Shown in pieces: positions 36,068 to 47,696 of a stretch of 64,000 nt of DNA. The notes under the pieces are model-generated. The model worked only from the letters and a program-made list of their open reading frames with translations, was not told the origin of the DNA and did not search any database. Location: contig NZ_WIAX01000012.1 of NCBI RefSeq assembly GCF_009467795.1, positions 1-64,000 on the forward strand, in the 5' to 3' direction. The translations under genes were made by a program, and so were the position numbers. How positions within the stretch are numbered: position 1 is the stretch's first letter; each line of letters starts with the position of its first letter. The stretch is from Nesterenkonia halophila. Its GTDB lineage: Bacteria > Actinomycetota > Actinomycetes > Actinomycetales > Micrococcaceae.

Positions 36068-38506
36068 TCAGCCGCCCGTCCGCACCCGCAGCACGCCGTC
36101 GTCGAGGGAGAACGCGATCAGCCCGTGCTCGTCGGTGCGGTAGACCGTCGTCCCCGCCGCCTGCAGCGCCTGCAGCGTCACCTCGGCCGGGTGCCCGTAG
36201 TCGTTCTCCTCGCCGACGGAGATCACCGCGACTTCGGGGCGGCGTCGGGAGATCAGCGCCGTGCCGCCGTCGCGCGCCCCATGGTGCGAGACCTTCAACA
36301 GATCGATGTCCTCCGGCAGCCTGCCGGCGTCCAGCGCCTCCCGGGTCTCGGCGGCCTCCAGGTCCCCCTGCGTCAGCACATCGACTGTGCGGTCGCCGCC
36401 GTCCCTCGAGGACGACGGCGCGCCGCCGGACGACACCGCGAAGTGCACCGCCGCCGAGGCGTCGTTCGGCGTCGCCGCCTCGGCCGCGGCATGGACCACG
36501 CGCCACTCCACGGGCATCCGGCCGGCGACACGTCCGGAGACGCCCGGCTCCGCCCGGTGCACCGGGACGCCGTCGAGCCCCAGCTCGGCGGCGGCGTCCC
36601 ACCTGCGACTGCCGCCGTGCAGGACCTCCCGCACCTCACGGCCCTCGGCCACGCCGTCGACGCCTCCGACATGGTCCTGATGCTCATGGGAGAGGAACAG
36701 CACCCGCACCTGGTCGACCCCCAGCGTGTCGAGACACGCGTCGGCCGGGTCCGGAGCGGGCCCGGCGTCGACGACGATCGCCTCCTCGTCCCCGCTGCGC
36801 ACCACGAGCATGTCTCCCTGGCCGACGTCGCACTGGGCGATCCGCCAGTCCTCGCCGGGTCCCGAGCCCACCGGGGTCGGCGCCAGCAGCCCGGAGAGGC
36901 CCGGCAGCGCCTGCACCGGCATCACCAGCGCGAGCAGCGCCGCCGCCCCGGCGGCGAGGACCCCGGCCCCCGACCGGCTCAGACGCCGGAGGACCAGGGA
37001 ACGGACCAGGGCCAGCGCGGCCAGGATATAGAGCATGCCGAGGACCGCTCCGGCGCCGCCGTCGGGCCAGTCGACCATGGCCTGCGGAAGGTCGGCGGCC
37101 TCGCGACCGACGGCGGCGATCAGCGCCGCAGGGATGCCGCAGCACCACAGCATCGCCTCGGCGAGGCCCGGCAGCCAGGCGGCCAGCACCGCCGCGGCGG
37201 TCCCCGGCACAGTGACCAGCGGAACCAGCGGCGCGGCGAGCACATTGGCCGGGATCGCATAGAGGCTCATCCCCTCGGCCAGCGGAACCAGCAGCGGGGT
37301 GACGAAGAGCTGGGCCGCACATGCCAGCGCCAGCACGGAGGCCGCCCAGCGCGGCATCACCGTCTCCAGCAGCCGCTGCAGGGGCGTGCCCATGAGCACG
37401 ATCCCGGCCGTCGCGGCCGCCGAGAGCGCGAAGGCCGGCTCCATGGCGAACCACGGGTCGACCACCAGCAGGGTGATCACGCAGACGCAGAGCAGCGGGA
37501 AGGCCGCTCGCCCGCGGCCGGCGAAGAGCGCCAGCGCTCCGATCCCGCCCATCACCGCCGCCCGTATCACGCTCGGCTCGGGGTGGACGAGCAGCACGAA
37601 GGCGGCCAGCGTGACCACTGCCGCCGGCGGCGAGCACCAGCGCGGCAGGCGCAGCAGCCGCAGCCCGGCCACCACTGCGCCCAGGACCAGCGCACAGTTC
37701 GCCCCGCTGACTGCGGTCAGGTGGCTCAGCCCCGCCTGCTGCATCGCCGTGGTCAGCTCCTCGGACTGCTGCGAGCGATCTCCGAGGACCATCCCCGGCA
37801 GCAGCTGCGGGGCCTCCCCCGGCGCAGACTCCGCCGCCTCCGACGTGGCGGTCCGCATGGACTCCACGACCCTCCAGACGCGCGTCCAGTCGTCGGGCGG
37901 CAGCTGGTCGACCGGCTCGCCGAAAAGCGTGAGCAGCGCCGTCGCTCGGTCTCCGGGCTCAGTCGGCGTCGACTGCAGCAGCCCGCGCAGGCGTTCGCCG
38001 TGACGGATCGTCCCCGCCGCCTCGGCCTCGAGCAGCAGCACCGCCGAGGCTTCGACCTCGCGCCGCTGCCCGGCCTCTCGTCGGGTGAGCACCTCGACCC
38101 CGACGATCGCCCGGGGCGTGCCGTCGGGTCCGGCCTCGGCGATCCGCCGCGGATCGGATACCGCCCGCAGGGTGAGCTGCTGCGGCGCCCGCTCCTCGAC
38201 GACCCGGTCCCATCCGCTCTCCTGATGCGCGGAGAGCTCCAGCCCCGCGGTCAGCGTCGCGGCGCCTGCCAGGCTGCAGGCCAGCACCAGATGCACCGCC
38301 GCCTGCCGCAGGCGTCGCGACTGCCCGCCGTCGGAGAGCAGACGCAGCACGGCCGCCAGCAGCACGCCCAGCAGGACGGCTCCGCCCAGCAGCACCAGCC
38401 CCATCGCCAGCGCGCCCGCGGCGTCGAGATGCACGGCCGCCGCGGCGGCCGCCCAGGTCCCCGCGGCCGCCGGCAGCAGCCGCAGATCCAGCGGTCGCGG
38501 GCTCAC
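36068..38506 (-). CDS. comEC: ComEC/Rec2 DNA-uptake channel protein
   Basis: 812 residues. An N-terminal DUF4131 region with several helices, a central competence membrane domain (about 230-520, with S-H-L-T-A-V-S-G-A-N-C-A near residue 256) and a C-terminal metallo-beta-lactamase domain (S-H-E-H-Q-D-H-V-G-G and H-H-G-A-R-D) are present. It forms the membrane pore for incoming single-stranded DNA. The start overlaps the comEA stop by four bases. Together with comEA it gives the uptake core, but no pilus genes lie in the window, so natural competence is not shown. Confidence 0.93.
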   Translation of the reverse strand: MSPRPLDLRLLPAAAGTWAAAAAAVHLDAAGALAMGLVLLGGAVLLGVLLAAVLRLLSDGGQSRRLRQAAVHLVLACSLAGAATLTAGLELSAHQESGWDRVVEERAPQQLTLRAVSDPRRIAEAGPDGTPRAIVGVEVLTRREAGQRREVEASAVLLLEAEAAGTIRHGERLRGLLQSTPTEPGDRATALLTLFGEPVDQLPPDDWTRVWRVVESMRTATSEAAESAPGEAPQLLPGMVLGDRSQQSEELTTAMQQAGLSHLTAVSGANCALVLGAVVAGLRLLRLPRWCSPPAAVVTLAAFVLLVHPEPSVIRAAVMGGIGALALFAGRGRAAFPLLCVCVITLLVVDPWFAMEPAFALSAAATAGIVLMGTPLQRLLETVMPRWAASVLALACAAQLFVTPLLVPLAEGMSLYAIPANVLAAPLVPLVTVPGTAAAVLAAWLPGLAEAMLWCCGIPAALIAAVGREAADLPQAMVDWPDGGAGAVLGMLYILAALALVRSLVLRRLSRSGAGVLAAGAAALLALVMPVQALPGLSGLLAPTPVGSGPGEDWRIAQCDVGQGDMLVVRSGDEEAIVVDAGPAPDPADACLDTLGVDQVRVLFLSHEHQDHVGGVDGVAEGREVREVLHGGSRRWDAAAELGLDGVPVHRAEPGVSGRVAGRMPVEWRVVHAAAEAATPNDASAAVHFAVSSGGAPSSSRDGGDRTVDVLTQGDLEAAETREALDAGRLPEDIDLLKVSHHGARDGGTALISRRRPEVAVISVGEENDYGHPAEVTLQALQAAGTTVYRTDEHGLIAFSLDDGVLRVRTGG

Positions 38507-39378
38507 CAGGTCACCTGGCCCTCGAGGTCCTCCAGCGTGGCGGGACCGATGCCGCGCACTCCCGCCAGGTCCTCCAGCGATTCGAAGGGCCCGGCCGTCT
38601 CCCGGTGCTCGAGGATCCGCTCGGCCAGCGCCGGCCCGATCCCGGTGAGTCCCTGCAGCGTCTCCGCGTCGGCCCGGTTCAGGTCGACCGGCCCGGCGTC
38701 CTCGGTTCCGTCCGCACCTCCTCCGGATCCGCCGCTCGGCCCAGCGCCTCCGCCCGGGGCGGCCGGTCCGCCCGCCGTCTCGCCGGACTCCAGCTCCTCG
38801 AGCGTGGGCACACGCAGATAGCCGCCGTCGACGGCCTCGGCGGCCAGGTTGACGCCCTCGGCGGCGGCTTCCTTCGTCAGTCCGCCGGCGGCCTTCACAG
38901 CGTCGCGGACGCGGGAGCCGGGCGGAAGCTCCACCACCCCGGGTTCGACGACGGCGCCGGCGACGTGCACGACGATCGCCGCAGAGGTCTCTGCCGTTGC
39001 CGAGATCTCGGGAGGCTCGGAGCCCGGCGGCGGGTCCTTCCTCGTGGCGTCGGCGGACTCCGGATCGCTCGCGGTCGCCTCCCCGGCGTCGGGCGTCGCC
39101 TCGCCGCCGGCTTCCGAGCCGGTTCCCGAGCCGCTTCCTCCGCCCGGGCCGGGCTCGGCGCGCAGCGTGGGATCCTCGGGCGGCTGCTCCGAGGCCGAGG
39201 GGCTGCCGGTCAGCCAGGAGACCGCCAGCCAGACCAGCAGCCCGACCACCACCGTCGCCGCGGCGGTGAAGCGCAGACCCACGCGCGTCGGCGCCCGGTG
39301 AGCGGCCTCGCGCCGGGCGCGCAGTCGCTCCCGTCGGGAGAGCACGGGGTCGTCGTCGAAGAGCCCCTGGTCGTCCAT
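38503..39378 (-). CDS. comEA: ComEA DNA receptor, SLBB and helix-hairpin-helix protein
   Basis: 291 residues. A cytoplasmic basic segment, one membrane helix (about 33-55), an acidic low-complexity spacer, a SLBB domain (about 135-195) and a C-terminal double helix-hairpin-helix (225-291; [24 protein letters not shown]) that binds double-stranded DNA outside the membrane. TAGCCT ends 7 nt before the ATG with no ribosome site, so a leaderless message is likely. It is translationally coupled to comEC. Confidence 0.9.
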   Translation of the reverse strand: MDDQGLFDDDPVLSRRERLRARREAAHRAPTRVGLRFTAAATVVVGLLVWLAVSWLTGSPSASEQPPEDPTLRAEPGPGGGSGSGTGSEAGGEATPDAGEATASDPESADATRKDPPPGSEPPEISATAETSAAIVVHVAGAVVEPGVVELPPGSRVRDAVKAAGGLTKEAAAEGVNLAAEAVDGGYLRVPTLEELESGETAGGPAAPGGGAGPSGGSGGGADGTEDAGPVDLNRADAETLQGLTGIGPALAERILEHRETAGPFESLEDLAGVRGIGPATLEDLEGQVTW

Positions 39379-39451
39379 GCCGCCGAGGCTAGAGACTCGG
39401 CGAGCCCGGGCCGAGCCGATCGGCCGCGGCTGTGGAGGCCACGGCGTGTCC

Positions 39452-40471
39452 TCAGTCCGCCGAGCCCTCCTGTGCAGGAGTCGCGCGCGCCGGGGCGGAA
39501 GGACCCGCGGGGCCGGCGGAGCCGTCGAGCGGGCTCAGGCAGATCCCGAGGACGCCGAGGCCCAGATGCGCCGCCAGCGAGGGCGGGACGTCGACCACCG
39601 GCACCGGCGCCGCGGAATGCTCGTCGAGGGCCTCGGCCAGCTCCAGGGCCTGCTCGGCGTTGCCGAAGCCGTGGACGGCGATCCGCGCCGGGGCCCGGAC
39701 CGCGGCCTCCTCGACCGCCCGGGCGGTCAGCCGCTCCACGGCCTTCTCGAGGCTGCGCGAGCGCTCCTCGAGCTGGATCGCCCCGTCGCGCAGCGCCAGC
39801 AGCGGCCGCACCGAGAGCAGCGTGCCCAGCAGCCCGCTCAGCGCAGTGATCCGACCGCCGCGGCGCAGCTGTTCCAGGTTGGGCACCACGAAGAGCGCTG
39901 TGCTCGCCTCTGCCGTCTTCCGGGCCGCTTCGGCGGTCTCCGCCGCCGTGCCGCCCAGCAGCGCGCACACTGCCGCCTCCAGGACCGCATGGCCCATGGT
40001 CATCCCCGTCTGCCGGGAGTCGACGACCTCGACGGCGACGTCGACCTGCTCGGCGGCCAGCCGGGCGGCCTCGACGGTGCCGGACAGCTCGGCGGAGAGA
40101 TGCACGGAGACGATGTGCTCGACGCCCCGCCGGGCCAGCTCCGCATAGGCCTCGGCCAGCCGTCCCGGCGACGGCCGCGAGGTGACCACCCGGCTGCCCT
40201 GGGCCAGCGCCAGCGGCAGCTCCCGGGCCAGCTCCTCGCCGGACTCCGAATGGATCTGCTCGCCGATCATCACCGGGATCGGCACCACGGTGATCACCTC
40301 GGCCAGCGGCCCCAGCGCATGCGGCGGCAGCGCCGCCGAGGAGTCGGTGACCACGGCGACGCGCGGCCGGCGTCGGCGCAGTCCGGCGCGCAGACCCGCC
40401 GCACGCCGTCCGGTCCGCAGACGGCCGCGCCAGGAGTCGCCCCAGGCGTGCAGCCGCTGCTCGACGTCCAT
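39452..40471 (-). CDS. DegV family fatty-acid-binding protein
   Basis: 339 residues. V-T-D-S-S-A-A-L starts the first domain, T-S-R-P-S-P-G-R-L is the family TSxPS lipid-binding loop, and S-V-H-L-S-A-E-L-S-G-T follows. Such proteins bind a fatty acid and serve FakA kinases in phospholipid synthesis; FakA is not in view. GAGGAGG precedes ATG 40471. The N-terminal 35 residues and C-terminal 25 residues are low complexity extensions. It lies 26 bp after leuS on the same strand. Confidence 0.88.
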   Translation of the reverse strand: MDVEQRLHAWGDSWRGRLRTGRRAAGLRAGLRRRRPRVAVVTDSSAALPPHALGPLAEVITVVPIPVMIGEQIHSESGEELARELPLALAQGSRVVTSRPSPGRLAEAYAELARRGVEHIVSVHLSAELSGTVEAARLAAEQVDVAVEVVDSRQTGMTMGHAVLEAAVCALLGGTAAETAEAARKTAEASTALFVVPNLEQLRRGGRITALSGLLGTLLSVRPLLALRDGAIQLEERSRSLEKAVERLTARAVEEAAVRAPARIAVHGFGNAEQALELAEALDEHSAAPVPVVDVPPSLAAHLGLGVLGICLSPLDGSAGPAGPSAPARATPAQEGSAD

Positions 40472-40497
40472 GGCCGCCTCCTCGTCGAACCGCCCGA

Positions 40498-43032
<2,535 letters not shown>

Positions 43033-43106
43033 GTGTGGGGCACCTCGTGGTCGAGTGGCGTGGTCAGGGGCAGGCGGCGCGGGAGGGCCGCGCGCCGACC
43101 CGACCC

Positions 43107-43112
43107 AGTCTA
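43107..43112 (-). promoter_or_regulatory. Likely -10 element of leuS
   Basis: Minus strand TAGACT, about 75 bp before the leuS GTG. It is divergent from the TAGCCT -10 of the alpha/beta hydrolase gene about 60 bp away. The -35 is not clear. Confidence 0.45.
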
Positions 43113-43182
43113 ACGGGACGCGCACGACGGCGCGGTGCCGACTCTGAGGCCGTCACCGGGCCCGCCGCGCTAGCCTGGCACG

Positions 43183-44160
43183 GTGACAGACCACCGCTCC
43201 GCGATGCCCGCTTCCGACGCCGACGACGGCGACACTCCCTGGACCGGCGCCCCGCCGCGGACCGGCGAGTCGGCGACGGTGACCGTCGACGTCGGCGGAC
43301 GCGACCACCCGGTCCGCGTCTGGCGGCACGCCGCGCCGACGGCGGGCTCCTCCGACGGCTCCCCCACTCGCCGTCTGCTGCTCATCCACGGCTTCCGCGG
43401 CGACCACCACGGCATGGCGCTGCTGGCCGACGCGCTGGCCGACCACGAGGTGCTCGTCCCGGATCTGCCCGGCTTCGGCGAGACCGCCCCGGTCCCCGGG
43501 GCGCGCCACGACCTGGACACCTACGCCGCCGTCGTCGAAGGGCTGGCCGCGGCCCTGGGGCTGGGCACCGACGACGTGCTGGCCGGGCATTCCTTCGGCT
43601 CGCTGGTCGTCGCCGCCCATGCCGCGCGCACGTCGCGCAGCTGGGCGTCGCTGGTGCTGATCTGCCCGATCAGCGACGACATCTTCACCGGTTCGCTGCT
43701 GCCCGGCGCGCTGGGCGTGGAGGCCTTCTACGCCGCCGCCCGGGCGGTGCCCGAACCCGGGGCGCTGAGACTGCTGCGCTGCCGGCCGATCATCGAACTG
43801 ACGAACCTGACGATGCTCACCAGCCGCGACGCGCAGATCGCCGCCTACGTCCGCGACCAGCACCGGCGGCACTTCAGCGGCTTCTCCGACCGGCACACCG
43901 TCGACGAGGCCTACCGGGCCTCCAGCCGGCACACTGTCGGCGAGTTCGCCGACCAGCTGGACCTGCCGGTGCTGCTGATCGGCGCGGCCCGGGACCAGCT
44001 CAGCACCGCCGAGGGCCGACGGCGGCTGCGCGAGGCGCTGCCGCAGGCGCGGCTGGAGGTGCTGAGCGGCGTCGGGCACCTGGTCCACTACGAGAAGCCC
44101 GCCCCGGCCGCCCGGGCCATCGGTCGCTTCCTCGCCGACCTCGACGCCGGGGTGTTCTGA
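43183..44160 (+). CDS. Alpha/beta hydrolase
   Basis: 325 residues. The nucleophile elbow is G-H-S-F-G-S, the oxyanion segment is L-L-I-H-G-F-R-G, an acidic residue lies in G-A-A-R-D-Q and the catalytic His in G-V-G-H-L-V-H-Y. The substrate is unknown; the N-terminal 60 residues are polar. TAGCCT ends 6 nt before GTG 43183, consistent with a leaderless start; an internal ATG at 43204 is the alternative. It is divergent from leuS and converges on priA across a long palindrome. Confidence 0.85.
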   Translation: MTDHRSAMPASDADDGDTPWTGAPPRTGESATVTVDVGGRDHPVRVWRHAAPTAGSSDGSPTRRLLLIHGFRGDHHGMALLADALADHEVLVPDLPGFGETAPVPGARHDLDTYAAVVEGLAAALGLGTDDVLAGHSFGSLVVAAHAARTSRSWASLVLICPISDDIFTGSLLPGALGVEAFYAAARAVPEPGALRLLRCRPIIELTNLTMLTSRDAQIAAYVRDQHRRHFSGFSDRHTVDEAYRASSRHTVGEFADQLDLPVLLIGAARDQLSTAEGRRRLREALPQARLEVLSGVGHLVHYEKPAPAARAIGRFLADLDAGVF

Positions 44161-44210
44161 CCGGGCCGCGACGGTGACCTGGTCGTGTCACCCGCCTCCA
44201 CGGCGACTCA

Positions 44211-44268
44211 TCGCTGGGCTGTGCGGTGTCGTCGGGCCATGGCCCGACGACACCGCCCAGCCCAGCGA
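44211..44268. terminator. 58-nt near-perfect palindrome between hydrolase and priA
   Basis: Arms 44211-44238 and 44241-44268 pair over 28 bp with a single mismatch around the central AT. The inner 30 bp (44225-44254) are a perfect palindrome. It lies 50 bp after the hydrolase stop and 38 bp after the priA stop, so a bidirectional terminator is the simplest reading. Confidence 0.7.
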
Positions 44269-44305
44269 CAGGATCGGCCCGCCGACGTGCACGGACGCAG
44301 AGCTC

Positions 44306-46408
44306 TCAGAACTGCAGCGCGTCGACGTCGTCGACGGCGATCCGCACCCCGCGCCCTTCACGGTGGGCGCTGTGCGTCCGGCGCACCCGGCGGATCTCCC
44401 CGACGACCTCCTCGGCCTGGGCATAGCTGAAGAACAGCAGCCAGCGCTGCCGGTCCTCGTCCACCGGCGCCGGGCCGATCCAGGCCAGCCCCTCGGGCAG
44501 CTGCAGCTGGCCGATCAGCTGCTCGGTCTCCTGCGCCTCGCCGGTCAGCGAGAGCATCCGGCGCGCCGGCGGCAGGCCCAGCTCACGACGGCGGGCCAGC
44601 TCGCGCCGCGCCCAGCCGACCGGATCCCAGCGCACCAGCGCGGCGGTGAGCTCCTCGGCGCCGGCGGTGACCACCACCGTCCCCTCGCCGCGGGCGGCCT
44701 CGCGCCGCGGACGCACCAGCGAGGCCGCACGGAACCAGCGGGCCAGCACCCGGCGCGGCACGTCCAGGCCCTCGCGGGTGAGCTGGGCGTCGCCGTCGAG
44801 CAGCAGCGCCGCGGCGTAGCCGTCCTCGGCCACCGGCTCCACGCCCGGAGTGGAGACCACCAGGGCGGCCTGCGCGGAGACCGACTCCACCGGGTGGTCG
44901 CCGGTCGAGGAGACCACCGGCACCCCGGCGAAGGCCCGGCCCAGCTCGTGGGCGGTGCGGTCGGCGCCGCGCGAGCCGGCGCGGAAGGCGCCGTGGCCGC
45001 AGACCGTGCACCGGTGGTCCCGGTGGTGCAGCCCGCACCAGCGGCACCGCAGCGTGCGGGACTGGCCGTGGTGGGCCGGGATGGTCAGCGGCCCGTGGCA
45101 GCTGGGGCACTGTTGCCGGCTGCGGCAGCGTTCGCAGAGCACCGCCGGGATGAAGCCGGCCCGGCCGACCTGGACCAGCACCGGCCCGTGCTCCAGGGCT
45201 TCGCGGGCGGTGCGATAGGCGGCCGCGGGCATCCGGGCGCGCTGGGCCGAGGGGTCGTGCTCCTGCTGGTAGGAGTCGGCGTTGGCCATCACCAGCGGCG
45301 TCGCCTCGCGGCGCAGCTGCCTTTCCGGGGCGGTCTCGGTCAGCCAGCCCAGATCCACCAGCCGCTGGACCTCCAGGCTGCGGGCGGTGGAGAGGAACAG
45401 CAGTGAGGCCCCCGTCTGCACAGTGCGCAGCAGCGCGGTCTCGCGGACGTGATGGTACGGCGCGCGCGGCTCGGCGTGGGAGGGGTCGTCGTCGTCGAGG
45501 ACGACGATCAGCCGCGGGGCGGCCACCGGGGCGAAGATCGCCGAGCGGGTGCCCACTGCGATCCGGGCCTGGCCCATCCGCAGCCGCAGGAAGGCACGAT
45601 AGCGCGGGGTCGGGCCGACGTCGGCGGTCAGCCGGGCGACGTCCTCGGCGCCGAAGACCTCCTCCAGCCGCGTGGCGGCGCGGTCGACGTCGCGCTGGTC
45701 GGGCAGCACGACGACGGCGTCTCCCCTGATCTCTCGCCCGCCGTCCGCGCCCTCGTCGGGCTCCAGCGCCTCGCGCACCGCACTGACGATCATCTCCACC
45801 CAGCTCTGCGGCCCGTAGGAGGTCAGCGCCAGGGCGGCTCTGCGCGGTCCCGGCGCCTCGGCCCGCAGCGACTCCTCGGGCGGGACGAGGCCCTCGAACT
45901 CCTTCTCCACCCGGGCGACCCGCGGCGGCACCGCCGCGCGCAGCACGTCGGAGGCCACTCCGGCGCCGCGGGCGGCGACCTGCTCGGCCAGCTGCAGGAT
46001 CTGCGGGGCGAGCACCGGCGTCGAGGAGACGACTTTATGGATCAGCGCCAGCCGCGAGGAGGTGCCGGCGGCCTCCAGGCGCTCGACGACGTGGCCGAGC
46101 ATCTCCCGGCCGGAGAAGCGGACCTTCACCCGACAGCCGGGCACGACTTTCTCGTCGCGGTCGGCCGGGACGACATAGTCGAAGGGCCGGTCCAGATGCG
46201 GCACGCCCGAGTCGAGCAGCACGCGGGCGATGGGCTGCTGCGTCGCCGCCCCGGCGGGCAGGCTCGGCGCCGGCGGCGGCGCGAGGCTGTCCAGCAGCGC
46301 CGGCTGGCGCGGTGCGGACTCCTGCCGCGCCTCGCCGGCGTCGCCCGCCGTCTCCGACGCCGGGCCGGAGTCCGGCCCGTCAGCGTCCCTGCCGTCCACG
46401 CCGCGCAC
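44306..46408 (-). CDS. priA: Primosomal protein N' (PriA), actinobacterial type without helicase motifs
   Basis: 700 residues. The N-terminal 3'-DNA-binding domain (about 60-165) and the zinc-binding block C-x2-C, C-x2-C, C-x2-C, C-x2-C (from C-E-R-C to C-T-V-C) are kept. The Walker A region is replaced by A-L-T-S-Y-G-P-Q-S-W and the DEAH box by D-D-D-D-P-S-H-A, so ATP hydrolysis and unwinding are unlikely. This loss is known in actinobacterial PriA. The role is probably structural, in replication restart. GTG start with GAGGGG upstream, 9 bp after metK. Confidence 0.88.
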   Translation of the reverse strand: MRGVDGRDADGPDSGPASETAGDAGEARQESAPRQPALLDSLAPPPAPSLPAGAATQQPIARVLLDSGVPHLDRPFDYVVPADRDEKVVPGCRVKVRFSGREMLGHVVERLEAAGTSSRLALIHKVVSSTPVLAPQILQLAEQVAARGAGVASDVLRAAVPPRVARVEKEFEGLVPPEESLRAEAPGPRRAALALTSYGPQSWVEMIVSAVREALEPDEGADGGREIRGDAVVVLPDQRDVDRAATRLEEVFGAEDVARLTADVGPTPRYRAFLRLRMGQARIAVGTRSAIFAPVAAPRLIVVLDDDDPSHAEPRAPYHHVRETALLRTVQTGASLLFLSTARSLEVQRLVDLGWLTETAPERQLRREATPLVMANADSYQQEHDPSAQRARMPAAAYRTAREALEHGPVLVQVGRAGFIPAVLCERCRSRQQCPSCHGPLTIPAHHGQSRTLRCRWCGLHHRDHRCTVCGHGAFRAGSRGADRTAHELGRAFAGVPVVSSTGDHPVESVSAQAALVVSTPGVEPVAEDGYAAALLLDGDAQLTREGLDVPRRVLARWFRAASLVRPRREAARGEGTVVVTAGAEELTAALVRWDPVGWARRELARRRELGLPPARRMLSLTGEAQETEQLIGQLQLPEGLAWIGPAPVDEDRQRWLLFFSYAQAEEVVGEIRRVRRTHSAHREGRGVRIAVDDVDALQF

Positions 46409-46417
46409 CGGCGCCCC

Positions 46418-47647
46418 TCAGGCGCCGACGAAGGACGTCAGCTCGTCCACCCGGTCCAGGCGCTCCCACGGGAAGGTGTCGCCGTCGTGGCCGAAGTGGC
46501 CGTTGCGCGCCGACTGCCGGTAGATCGGCCGCTTGAGGTCCAGATCCTCGATGATGCCCAGCGGCCGCAGGTCGAAGACCTCGTCGACCGCCCGGGCGAT
46601 CAGCTCCGGATCGACGTGCTCGGTGCCGAAGGTCTCCACGTAGACCCCGACCGGACGGGCCCGGCCGATGGCGTAGGCGACCTGGATCTCGGCACGGTCG
46701 GCCAGCCCGGCGGCGACGACGTTCTTCGCCGCCCAGCGCATCGCGTAGGCGGCCGAACGGTCCACCTTCGACGGATCCTTGCCGGAGAAGGCACCGCCGC
46801 CGTGACGGGCGAAGCCGCCGTAGGTGTCGACGATGATCTTCCGGCCGGTCAGCCCGGCGTCGCCGACGGGACCGCCGACGACGAAGGGCCCGGAGGGGTT
46901 GATGATCGTGTCGGTGCCGGAGACGTCCAGCCCGGAGGACTCCACCACCGGGGCGATGACCTGCTCGTTCAGCGCGGCCTGCAGCTCCGCCTGGGTGGTC
47001 TCCTCGGCGTGCTGCGAGGAGACGACCACTGTGTCCAGCGTCACTGGGCGGGCGCCGTCGAAGCCGATGGTCACCTGCGTCTTGCCGTCGGGGCGGAGGA
47101 ACTCCAGCTGCCCGTTCTGCCGCACCTCGGTCAGCCGCGCGGAGAGCCGGTGCGCCAGCGCGATCGAGGTCGGCATGTAGGTGTCGGTCTCGTTGGTGGC
47201 GTAGCCGAACATGATGCCCTGGTCGCCGGCCCCCTGGGCGTCGCGCGGGTCGCGGGCGCCCGAGCGGGCCTCCAGCGAGTTGAACACGCCGGCGGAGATG
47301 TCCGGGGACTGCTGACCGATGCTGACCGAGACGCCGCAGCGGGCGCCGTCGAAGCCGTTGGCCGAGGAGTCGTAGCCGATGTCCAGCAGCGTCTGGCGCA
47401 CGATCTGCGGGATCTCCACGTAGCCGGAGGTGGTGACCTCGCCGGCCACATGGACCAGGCCGGTGGTGGTCAGCGTCTCGACGGCGACGCGCGAGTCGGG
47501 ATCGACGGTGAGCATGGCGTCGAGGACCGCGTCGGAGATCTGGTCGCAGATCTTGTCCGGGTGCCCGATGGTCACCGACTCGGAGGTGAACAGGCGGAGG
47601 GCGCGCTCCTGCGCCGACTGGGTTGCTGCGCGGTTGCTCGAAGTCAC
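46418..47647 (-). CDS. metK: S-adenosylmethionine synthetase
   Basis: 409 residues. [13 protein letters not shown] at the ATP site, [12 protein letters not shown] and [16 protein letters not shown] are the family signatures. It makes SAM from methionine and ATP. Two GTG starts are possible; 47647 is preferred because AGGA lies 7 nt before it, while for 47653 the same AGGA is too close. The 49-bp gap to coaBC leaves no room for a SAM riboswitch. Confidence 0.96.
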   Translation of the reverse strand: MTSSNRAATQSAQERALRLFTSESVTIGHPDKICDQISDAVLDAMLTVDPDSRVAVETLTTTGLVHVAGEVTTSGYVEIPQIVRQTLLDIGYDSSANGFDGARCGVSVSIGQQSPDISAGVFNSLEARSGARDPRDAQGAGDQGIMFGYATNETDTYMPTSIALAHRLSARLTEVRQNGQLEFLRPDGKTQVTIGFDGARPVTLDTVVVSSQHAEETTQAELQAALNEQVIAPVVESSGLDVSGTDTIINPSGPFVVGGPVGDAGLTGRKIIVDTYGGFARHGGGAFSGKDPSKVDRSAAYAMRWAAKNVVAAGLADRAEIQVAYAIGRARPVGVYVETFGTEHVDPELIARAVDEVFDLRPLGIIEDLDLKRPIYRQSARNGHFGHDGDTFPWERLDRVDELTSFVGA

Positions 47648-47696
47648 TGCCACATCCTACTCCCCGACCCGCTGGGCGGGCCGGTCGGCGTCACAC

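Noticed and set aside
43131-43146. GGCACCGCG on the minus strand ahead of leuS, resembling the T-box motif
   Set aside because: It lies upstream of the likely -10 (43107-43112) and there is no room for a specifier stem before the divergent hydrolase gene.
47648-47696. SAM riboswitch before metK
   Set aside because: The gap to coaBC is only 49 bp and shows no SAM-aptamer motifs.
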